DNA of 32,583 bases, from the NCBI GenBank assembly GCA_937927685.1, contig CALBSC010000105.1, positions 1 to 32,583 on the forward strand. The letters run 5' to 3'. Of this stretch, positions 16,811 through 22,832 are shown in pieces. Origin of the DNA: an uncultured Burkholderiales bacterium. Its GTDB lineage: Bacteria; Pseudomonadota; Gammaproteobacteria; Burkholderiales; Burkholderiaceae_C. Each line of letters opens with the position of its first letter. Position 1 is the stretch's first letter. Below the pieces are notes generated by a model. It was not told where the DNA came from. It worked only from the letters and a program-made list of their open reading frames with translations, and made no database searches. The translations under genes and the position numbers were made by a program.

Positions 16811-16993
16811 TCAGGCTTCGTTTTTGGTCTTGAGCACCTTGCGGCCACGGTAAAAGCCGTTGGGGCTGATGTGGTGACGCAGGTGGGTTTCGCCCGTGGT
16901 GGGCTCAACAGCGATGCCCGGCACGTTCAGGGCATTGTGCGAACGGTGCATGCCGCGCTTGGAGGGAGACTTTTTGTTTTGCTGGACGGCCAT
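16811..16993 (-). CDS. rpmF: 50S ribosomal protein L32
   Basis: Small basic large-subunit protein, 60 residues. MAVQQNKKSPSKRGMHRSH and the tail HHISPNGFYRGRKV are characteristic. It lacks the cysteine pairs of zinc-binding L32 forms, as is usual in proteobacteria. A strong AGGAG (17000-17004) lies 6 nt before ATG 16993. The open frame extends upstream to 17122, but that part crosses the predicted promoter and is not coding. yceD-rpmF-plsX-fab is a conserved order linking ribosome and lipid synthesis. Confidence 0.97.
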   Translation of the reverse strand: MAVQQNKKSPSKRGMHRSHNALNVPGIAVEPTTGETHLRHHISPNGFYRGRKVLKTKNEA

Positions 16994-17069
16994 GATCGGC
17001 TCCTGACATGAATGGGGGTCAACTGCCCGCGTCCTGAGAAAATCCAGGGACGACTCGGCAAAACCGCAG

Positions 17070-17075
17070 ATTATA
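17070..17075 (-). promoter_or_regulatory. Predicted rpmF promoter (-10 TATAAT)
   Basis: Perfect TATAAT on the minus strand in the 171-bp yceD-rpmF gap. Transcription would begin near 17063, giving a 5' UTR of about 70 nt. The -35 region is GC-rich and matches poorly. It would feed rpmF and, through the hairpin at 16763-16793, plsX and the fab genes. Confidence 0.55.
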
Positions 17076-17164
17076 GCGGATTCGTGGATAGGCCCCGCCA
17101 GACCCCCCAAGCGCATGCCCAAGCCAGGGCGCCCACCCGTCCGCGCCCCGCCAGCGCCCCCCGG

Positions 17165-17716
17165 TCAGGGCTTGCGCTTGAGTTGGGCCAGGGCGGCAAA
17201 CGGGTGCGGACGCCCGTCCGACTGGGCCTCGTCAAACCCGGCATCCTGTGACGACAAGCGGACCGGCGCGGGGCAATCGGGTTCGTGGCGAGGCACCAGG
17301 GGCAAGGCCATGAGCAATTCATCCTCGATCAGTTCCAGCAAGTCGAATTGAGGGCTGAGCACGAGCAGGTCCTCTTCGGCCTCTTCATCCTCGCGCGCTG
17401 CGGTGGCCTCGTCCGCCACGAAGCGGAAGCTCCGCTCCACCGCCAGCGGCACCTCCACCGCGCCCATGCAGCGCTGACAGACCATGGGCAGGCGCGCCTG
17501 GGCCCGCACATGCAGCCAGCACTGGCCCGCCCCGCCCAGGCGCTCACGCCACTCCCCCTGGGCACTCCAGTGGATCAGCGGCCCTTCGCTGGAGGGGGTG
17601 GCCATTTCAGCAAGCAGGCGCTCACATTCGTGAATGGGCGTTTCACCGTCCAGGCGATCCCCGGCCCGAGCAAGGGCTCGCACATCCAGTCGCGCGGGGG
17701 AGTAGGCAGCATTCAT
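17165..17716 (-). CDS. yceD: YceD/DUF177 family protein
   Basis: 183 residues. Members are encoded next to rpmF in many bacteria and plants and are linked to 23S rRNA accumulation. The hallmark CxxC is VCQRC (Cys80, Cys83), followed by an acidic stretch (EDEEAEED, about 109-116), then DLLELIEDELLMALPLVPRH and a later Cys148. It lies upstream of rpmF on the same strand and is divergent from maf with only 26 bp between the two start codons, so its promoter must overlap that of maf. Biochemical function is not settled. Confidence 0.92.
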   Translation of the reverse strand: MNAAYSPARLDVRALARAGDRLDGETPIHECERLLAEMATPSSEGPLIHWSAQGEWRERLGGAGQCWLHVRAQARLPMVCQRCMGAVEVPLAVERSFRFVADEATAAREDEEAEEDLLVLSPQFDLLELIEDELLMALPLVPRHEPDCPAPVRLSSQDAGFDEAQSDGRPHPFAALAQLKRKP

Positions 17717-17742
17717 GGCACCAGTGTAAGAGAATCCCCGTC

Positions 17743-18360
17743 ATGACCTCGCCTGCCGCCGCCCCCTCCCCCTTGCCTCGCCCGCTGATCCTGGGTTCGA
17801 CGTCGCGCTACCGGCGTGAGTTGCTGGCGCGGCTGCATGTGCCCTTCGAGGTACAAGCCCCCCAGGTGGACGAGACCCCCCTGCCCGGCGAAGCCCCCGA
17901 GGCGCTGGCCCGGCGCCTGGCGCTGGCCAAGGCCCGCGCCGTGGCCGCACGTCACCCGCAGGCCGTGGTGATCGGCTCGGACCAGGTGGCGGATCTGGCG
18001 GGCGAGCCCCTGGGCAAGCCCGGCACCCATGAACGTGCGGTTGAACAACTGCGGCGCATGCGCGGGCGCACCGTGATCTTCCAGACGGCCCTGAGCGTGG
18101 TGTGCCAGGCCAGCGGTTTCGAAATGAGTGATCTCGCCGCCGTCCAGGTGCGCTTTCGGGCGCTCAGCGATGCCGAGATCGAGACGTATCTGCGGCTGGA
18201 AGAGCCTTACGACTGTGCCGGCAGCGCCAAGAGCGAGGGGCTGGGCATTGCCCTGCTGGACGCCATCGACAACGACGACCCGACCGCGCTGGTCGGTCTG
18301 CCCTTGATCCGCACAGCCCGCTTGCTGCGCGCGGCGGGCCTGCCCTTGTTGGGCGGATGA
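17743..18360 (+). CDS. Maf-family nucleotide pyrophosphatase (YceF type)
   Basis: 205 residues. Maf proteins hydrolyse non-canonical or modified nucleoside triphosphates; the YceF subgroup prefers 7-methyl-GTP. Visible are LILGSTSRYRRELL (15-28), QVDETPLPGEAP, the RLALAKA helix, the catalytic Asp in VIGSDQVADL (GSDQ 78-81), GKPG, and the C-terminal DCAGSAKSEGLG. The first roughly 12 residues are an Ala/Pro-rich tail that may not all be translated. It is divergent from yceD, and its TGA overlaps the ATG of the next gene. The subgroup assignment rests on the context beside yceD/rpmF and on motif style. Confidence 0.92.
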   Translation: MTSPAAAPSPLPRPLILGSTSRYRRELLARLHVPFEVQAPQVDETPLPGEAPEALARRLALAKARAVAARHPQAVVIGSDQVADLAGEPLGKPGTHERAVEQLRRMRGRTVIFQTALSVVCQASGFEMSDLAAVQVRFRALSDAEIETYLRLEEPYDCAGSAKSEGLGIALLDAIDNDDPTALVGLPLIRTARLLRAAGLPLLGG

Positions 18361-19178
18361 TGACCCACCCCACTCCACCCCAGCCGTCTTCGCAAGCGGG
18401 CACACCGGCCGTGACGCCCGTGTCCCGCGGAGGCCTCTGGCTGGTCCCGGCCCCGCTGGATTTCGGCTGCGATGTCGACGTGCCGCTGCACGGCTTGATG
18501 CCGCCGGGCACGCTGGAGGTGGCCGCGCGACTCAGCCACTGGGTGTGTGAAAACGCCAAGTCCACGCGGGCTTATCTCAAGCGGGTCCATGCGCTCGTTC
18601 CGCTGTCTCGCCCGATCCAGGAACACACCATCACCGAACTGCCCCGTGCCGTTCACAAAAAAGGCGACCATCAGGGCGAGTTCGACGCACGGGGCTTGTT
18701 ACAAGCGGCGCTTGACGGACATGACGTGGGCCTCATCAGCGAAGCCGGCATGCCGGCGCTGGCGGACCCGGGTGTGTCGGTGGTCCGCGCAGCGCATCAG
18801 CTGGGGCTGACGGTGCACCCGTTGGTGGGCCCCTCGTCTTTGCCCCTGGCCATGGCGTCGAGCGGTCTCAACGGTCAGCAGTTCTGTTTTGTGGGCTACT
18901 TGCCCGCGCAGGCGCACGAGCGGTCACAACGGCTGCGCGAGTTGGAGGCCGTGGCCCAACGCACTGGCACAGCCCAATGGTTCATCGAAACGCCTTATCG
19001 CAACGTGGCCCTGTGGGACAGCCTGTTGCAGGTGCTGGCCCCCACCACGCGGCTGGCCTGTTGCAGCGGGCTGACCCTGCCCGAACAAGCGGTGCAGTGT
19101 CACGATGTGCAGACGTGGCGAGGTCGGGCCACGCCGACGGCCCTGCATCTGCCCACCGTGTTCGGGCTGGGCATTTGA
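18357..19178 (+). CDS. SAM-dependent methyltransferase, tetrapyrrole-methylase/RsmI-like
   Basis: 273 residues. The core from about residue 27 (GLWLVPAPLDFG) resembles the RsmI branch of the tetrapyrrole methylase fold, and VGLISEAGMPALADPG (124-139) matches the RsmI loop usually written SDAGTPxxxDPG. Other fitting blocks are VGPSSLPLAMASSGL and FVGYLP. The substrate is unknown: it may be 16S rRNA or another molecule, since this form lacks the C-terminal extension of true RsmI. The N-terminal 25 residues are Pro/Ser/Thr-rich. It overlaps the end of the Maf gene (ATGA), so the two are coupled. Confidence 0.88.
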   Translation: MMTHPTPPQPSSQAGTPAVTPVSRGGLWLVPAPLDFGCDVDVPLHGLMPPGTLEVAARLSHWVCENAKSTRAYLKRVHALVPLSRPIQEHTITELPRAVHKKGDHQGEFDARGLLQAALDGHDVGLISEAGMPALADPGVSVVRAAHQLGLTVHPLVGPSSLPLAMASSGLNGQQFCFVGYLPAQAHERSQRLRELEAVAQRTGTAQWFIETPYRNVALWDSLLQVLAPTTRLACCSGLTLPEQAVQCHDVQTWRGRATPTALHLPTVFGLGI

Positions 19179-19220
19179 GCCGGACAAGCCCACGGCGGTG
19201 AGCGACAGGGTGCAGCGCGC

Positions 19221-19236
19221 GGTCGGGCAGCCGACC
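19221..19236 (+). terminator. Hairpin after the RsmI-like gene (weak terminator candidate)
   Basis: GGTCGG and CCGACC form a perfect 6-bp stem with a GCAG loop, 42 nt after the stop. Only a three-T run follows a few bases later, so termination strength is doubtful. Confidence 0.35.
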
Positions 19237-19250
19237 CGTCGAGGGTTTCA

Positions 19251-19310
19251 GCGTCAGCGTCAGCGTCAGTGCTAGTGCTAGTGCTAGTGCTAGTGCTAGT
19301 GCTAGTGCTG
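19251..19310. repeat. Hexanucleotide microsatellite, two units
   Basis: Three copies of GCGTCA (19251-19268) run directly into six copies of GTGCTA (19269-19304) and one GTGCTG (19305-19310). The array ends 8 bp from the stop of the convergent S49 peptidase gene. Unit length is a multiple of three, but no gene reads through it. Confidence 0.95.
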
Positions 19311-19318
19311 GCGTTACC

Positions 19319-20299
19319 TCAGCGCAAGCCGGGGATCGATTTGAGGGCCCGGACAGCGCCTTCACCCACCGCAGCGCCAAAACGCTTGGCGAGGCGTTCG
19401 GCCACGTTCTCGTGACGGGTGTAGTCCACCACATCCTCCGCCTTCACGACCTCACGGGCCACAAAATCCAGGCTGCCCAGCGCGTCGGCCAAGCCCAGTT
19501 CGATGGCTTGCTGCCCGGTCCAGAAGAGGCCACTGAACAATTCGGGGGTTTCCTTCAGTCGCTTGCCACGACCTTCACGCACCACTTGGATGAACTGCTG
19601 GTGAATCTGGTCGAGCATGGTTTGGGCATACGCACGCTGGGTCTTGGTCTGCGGGCTGAAGGGATCCAGGAAGCCCTTGTTCTCGCCTGCCGTCATCAAG
19701 CGCCGCTCAACACCGAGCTTGTCCATGAGGCCGGTGAAACCAAAGCCGTCCATCAGCACGCCGATGCTGCCCACGATGCTGGCCTTGTCGACATAGATGT
19801 GGTCCGCGGCCACGGCAATGTAATAGGCAGCGGAGGCGCACGACTCTTCCACCACCGCATAGACGGGTTTCTGGTGCTTGTCCTTGAGGCGTCGAATTTC
19901 GTCATTGATGATGCCCGCTTGCACCGGGCTGCCGCCCGGCGAATTGATGAGCAGCACCACGGCCTGCGAGCCTTCATCCTCGAAGGCATCACGCAAGGCA
20001 CTCACAATCCAGTCGGCGCTGGCGTCTGCCTCGGCGGCAATCTCCCCCTGGATCTGGACCACCGCGGTGTGGGCCTGGTTCACGCGGGTGGGACCCGTGC
20101 TGCGAGAAAAACTCAACCACATGACCGCCACCACCACGCCCAGCCACAGCAATCGAATGGCGTTGCGCCAGCGCCGGGCAGCCCGTTGCTCCTCGAGGTG
20201 CGCAAAGGCCAGTCGCTCCAGGGTCTGCCGCTCCCAGCCCGAGTCGCGCTCAGGGGACGTTGTGCCTTCGCTGGCGTGGTGACGCTCAAATTCACTCAT
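19319..20299 (-). CDS. sppA: S49-family signal peptide peptidase, short SppA type
   Basis: 326 residues, membrane-anchored. One transmembrane helix (about 48-65) follows a charged cytoplasmic N-terminus, placing the protease in the periplasm, where SppA-type enzymes degrade released signal peptides. The Ser/Lys dyad is visible: Ser156 in EESCASAAYYIA and Lys208 in AGENKGFLDPF. INSPGGSPVQAG is the conserved substrate-groove block. It is half the size of E. coli SppA, as in the single-domain homologues. It starts 7 nt after the Rieske gene stop. A SohB-like role is the main alternative. Confidence 0.93.
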   Translation of the reverse strand: MSEFERHHASEGTTSPERDSGWERQTLERLAFAHLEEQRAARRWRNAIRLLWLGVVVAVMWLSFSRSTGPTRVNQAHTAVVQIQGEIAAEADASADWIVSALRDAFEDEGSQAVVLLINSPGGSPVQAGIINDEIRRLKDKHQKPVYAVVEESCASAAYYIAVAADHIYVDKASIVGSIGVLMDGFGFTGLMDKLGVERRLMTAGENKGFLDPFSPQTKTQRAYAQTMLDQIHQQFIQVVREGRGKRLKETPELFSGLFWTGQQAIELGLADALGSLDFVAREVVKAEDVVDYTRHENVAERLAKRFGAAVGEGAVRALKSIPGLR

Positions 20300-20306
20300 A
20301 TCAAAC

Positions 20307-20675
20307 TCAGAATTCCACAGGTTTCAGGTTGTACGCAGTATGCCAGTGCACGACGCCATCGTGCTCGCTCACGGGTATCTTGATGAGCCCGCCACGACAC
20401 GGCCCGCCCTGGCAGGCCCCGGTATCGGGCGCGTACAGGGCGCCATGGGTGGCGCACATCAGCCAGCGCCCGGTCACGTCGAAGAAGCGGTCGGGCTGGT
20501 AATCCATTTCCATGGCGACGTGGGTGCAACGGTTGAGGTAAGCGTGCACCTGTCCGTCAAAGCGAACGGCAAAGGCGCGGCAGGTGGCGCCGGCATACAC
20601 CACATCAAACGGCACGGCCATGCCGCTGTTGACCAGATCGGCCGACTGGCACAGGGGGATCAGGGCCTCATCCAT
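20307..20675 (-). CDS. Rieske [2Fe-2S] domain protein
   Basis: 122 residues, soluble, a stand-alone ferredoxin-like Rieske domain. The cluster ligands are Cys50/His52 (RCTH) and Cys74/His77 (CATHGALY), followed by GACQGGPCRGGL. There is no catalytic partner domain or membrane anchor, so it is likely an electron-transfer or cofactor-handling protein of unknown partner. Its start overlaps the end of the HAD phosphatase gene by 8 nt. The position between rluC/HAD and the S49 peptidase is conserved in relatives to my knowledge. Confidence 0.92.
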   Translation of the reverse strand: MDEALIPLCQSADLVNSGMAVPFDVVYAGATCRAFAVRFDGQVHAYLNRCTHVAMEMDYQPDRFFDVTGRWLMCATHGALYAPDTGACQGGPCRGGLIKIPVSEHDGVVHWHTAYNLKPVEF

Positions 20676-21336
20676 GCGTCAACAACCAGCCCTGCAACTC
20701 GGCCACCGAATGGGCCACAAAGCGCGGGGCCAGTGCTTCAAAGTTGTCGTGGTGATGGGCCCCGTAGCTCACGCCAATGCTGTCGCATCCGGCCCGTCGC
20801 GCCATCTCGAGATCGTGGGTGGTGTCGCCAATCATCAGGGTGCGCTCGGGCGACACGCCCATCTCGCCCATCAGTTCGTGCAGCATTCGTGGGTCGGGCT
20901 TGCCCGCCGTTTCATCGGCGGTGCGGGAGGCATCGAACAGACCCTGCAACTCCACGGTGCGCAGCGCCTCGTTGAGCCCCATGCGGCTCTTGCCGGTGGC
21001 CACGGCCAGCCAGTGCTGGCGCTCCCGCAAGGCGCCCAACAGGGGCAACACGCCGTCGAACAGGCTGATATCGTCCTTGTGCCGGACGTAGTGATGACGG
21101 TAGCGCTCCCCCAGTTCGGGGTATTTTTCCTGGGGCACGTCGGGTGCCGCATGGGCCAGCGCCGGGATCAGCGCCATGCCGATCACATAGGAGGCGGCTT
21201 GATCATCGGGGACTGTGCCGCCCACATCGCGCACCGCTTCCTGGATGCAGCGGGTGATGATGCGGGTGGAGTCGAACAGGGTGCCGTCCCAATCAAAGGC
21301 GATCAGGTCATAGCGGCGGAGGCGGGGGCTGGACAT
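20668..21336 (-). CDS. HAD-IA family phosphatase, phosphoglycolate-phosphatase-like
   Basis: 222 residues. HAD motif I is FDWDGTLFDS (Asp15 nucleophile, Asp17), motif II is AVATGKSR, motif III is the Lys in GKPDPRML, and motif IV is IGDTTHDLEMA. A helical cap of about 60 residues sits between motifs I and II, as in phosphoglycolate phosphatase and pyrophosphatase PpaX. The true substrate cannot be told from sequence. It overlaps the 3' end of rluC by 29 nt on the same strand and the Rieske gene by 8 nt, so the three are co-expressed. Confidence 0.92.
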   Translation of the reverse strand: MSSPRLRRYDLIAFDWDGTLFDSTRIITRCIQEAVRDVGGTVPDDQAASYVIGMALIPALAHAAPDVPQEKYPELGERYRHHYVRHKDDISLFDGVLPLLGALRERQHWLAVATGKSRMGLNEALRTVELQGLFDASRTADETAGKPDPRMLHELMGEMGVSPERTLMIGDTTHDLEMARRAGCDSIGVSYGAHHHDNFEALAPRFVAHSVAELQGWLLTHG

Positions 21337-22324
21337 GGTCGAGGAAGGCCTGGAGTTCGGGGGGAAGTGGCGACTCGAGGTTCACCGGTCGCAAGGTTTG
21401 CGGATGGATGAACTGTAACCGCCAGGCGTGAAGGAACATGCGCTGCAAGCCCGCCTTGTGCCACTCGCGGTTGCGCTCGAAGTTGCCGTATTTGTCGTCA
21501 CCCACGATGGGATAGCCCAGGCTCGAGAGGTGAACCCGGATCTGATGGGTACGCCCGGTCTTGATGGTGACCTCCAACAGGCTGAAGCCGCCCACCAGGC
21601 GCGCCACCCGCACCAGCGTGATCGCACGCTGGCCGTCCGGGTCGTCCTTGCCGACCACGCGCACCCGCCGCTCGCCCTCGCCCTGCCCGTTGGGCACCAG
21701 GTAACGCTGCAGCGGCATGTCGATCACTTTTTGACGCGATGGCCACTGCCCCGGTACCAGGGTCAGGTAGGTCTTGCCGGTCTCACGCTGGCGAAACTGC
21801 TCCTGTAGCCGTGTCAGCGCGCTGCGCTTTTTGGCCACCAGGAGCACGCCGGAGGTTTCCCGGTCGAGTCGGTGCACCAGTTCCAGCATCGGGGCCCCTG
21901 GCCGGGCCTGGCGCAGTTGCTCGATCACACCATGGCTGATACCGCTGCCGCCATGCACCGCCACCCCGGCGGGCTTGTCGATGGCCAGAATGCCGTCGTC
22001 TTCATACAACACCGGGAACTGCCGGGCCGGGGCTGACAGCGCCCCGGCATCGCCACTGACCGCCACGGGCGGTTTGGCCGCCAGGCGCAGCGGCGGCACC
22101 CGTACCTGGTCGCCCGTGGCCACCCGGGTATCGGCGCTGGCACGGCCCTTGTTCACCCGCACTTCGCCCGAGCGGATGATGCGGTAGATCAGGGTTTTGG
22201 GCGCCCCTTTGAGGTGGCGCACCAGCCAGTTGTCCAGGCGCTGGCCGGCCGATTCCTCGTCCACAACCAGAAATTGGACCTCGGGGGGCGGGTTGGGCTG
22301 AGCTGCCCCTATAATGTTCTTCAC
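21308..22324 (-). CDS. rluC: 23S rRNA pseudouridine synthase RluC
   Basis: Makes pseudouridines in 23S rRNA (positions 955, 2504 and 2580 in E. coli). The protein is 338 residues. An N-terminal S4 RNA-binding domain (about 29-63, QRLDNWLVRHLKGAPKTLIYR) precedes the RluA-type catalytic core with Asp154 in HRLDRETSGVLL and GRTHQIRVHLSSLGYPIVGD. I chose GTG 22324, giving VKNIIGAAQ; the open frame running on to 22885 is only the complement of the rne leader. rluC divergent from rne is also the arrangement in E. coli, and the predicted rne promoter lies within the first codons of rluC. Confidence 0.94.
   Translation of the reverse strand: MKNIIGAAQPNPPPEVQFLVVDEESAGQRLDNWLVRHLKGAPKTLIYRIIRSGEVRVNKGRASADTRVATGDQVRVPPLRLAAKPPVAVSGDAGALSAPARQFPVLYEDDGILAIDKPAGVAVHGGSGISHGVIEQLRQARPGAPMLELVHRLDRETSGVLLVAKKRSALTRLQEQFRQRETGKTYLTLVPGQWPSRQKVIDMPLQRYLVPNGQGEGERRVRVVGKDDPDGQRAITLVRVARLVGGFSLLEVTIKTGRTHQIRVHLSSLGYPIVGDDKYGNFERNREWHKAGLQRMFLHAWRLQFIHPQTLRPVNLESPLPPELQAFLDHVQPPPPPL
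22310..22315 (+). promoter_or_regulatory. Predicted rne promoter (-10 TATAAT)
   Basis: Perfect TATAAT on the plus strand, inside the 5' end of the divergent rluC coding region. The -35 position is GC-rich and poor. If used, the rne leader is about 510 nt long, comparable in kind to the long E. coli rne leader. Confidence 0.4.
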
Positions 22325-22832
22325 CAGCGACGAGTTCCAAGTGCTTGATTTAATTCGTAGATTAGAGCACGCCGAACCCCCGCTGTGAGGTCGATGCCCT
22401 GCCAGGACCCGTTTGCCCCTGCTGAACCAGAGGCGTGAACCCCAGGCAGTCGAGCCGATACCCAGACAACCACGATACGGAATACCTTGGCTGTCGACGC
22501 TCCATGAAAGCGACGACGGCGGATCATAGCGAGACACCCCGACCATGGAATGGTTCATGCTGATGTGGATGCTTTGCCGACGCTGGCTGATGCCTGTGCG
22601 CGCAAGCTTGGCCGCATGCCTGAGCAACACCATGCTTACCGGGCCTGACCGCCTGCCCCTGAGGGCGGCGCGTCCTGTTCTTCGACTCGCTCCTGTCCAC
22701 ATCCCCACACACCGCTTGCGACCCTGACGGGTGCGAGCGGCCTGGTGGGCCATTCCCTTCGTTGTCTGGTGCTGGCTCCGGCATCGTTGGCCCGTCATGG
22801 GCCTGTGATGTACAGAGTTAAAGGAACGCATC
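22325..22832 (+). other. Long rne 5' leader (508 bp, no gene)
   Basis: No credible coding sequence: the 60-codon ORF at 22545-22727 lacks a ribosome site and looks random. The leader has several hairpins, the strongest at 22712-22740. Another (GGCCC/GGGCC, 22789-22803) lies just upstream of the rne ribosome site AAAGGA (about 22822-22827). In E. coli, RNase E controls its own mRNA through hairpins in the leader; the same is inferred here. Confidence 0.55.
22712..22740 (+). promoter_or_regulatory. Strong stem-loop in rne leader
   Basis: 22712-22724 pairs with 22729-22740 to give 12 base pairs with one bulged G and a TGAC tetraloop. No U-tract follows, so it is not a terminator. It is a candidate RNase E binding or sensing hairpin for autoregulation. 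Confidence 0.6.

Noticed and set aside
16994..17122. Longer rpmF start at 17122
   Set aside because: It would run through the predicted TATAAT promoter. The ATG at 16993 has an AGGAG and gives the exact L32 N-terminus.
18982..19434. Minus-strand ORF with Ala-Leu and Thr-Leu repeats
   Set aside because: The repeats are only the translation of the hexamer microsatellite. The frame overlaps sppA and the RsmI-like gene.
22545..22727. 60-codon ORF in the rne leader
   Set aside because: Composition looks random and no ribosome site precedes it. It overlaps the strongest leader hairpin.
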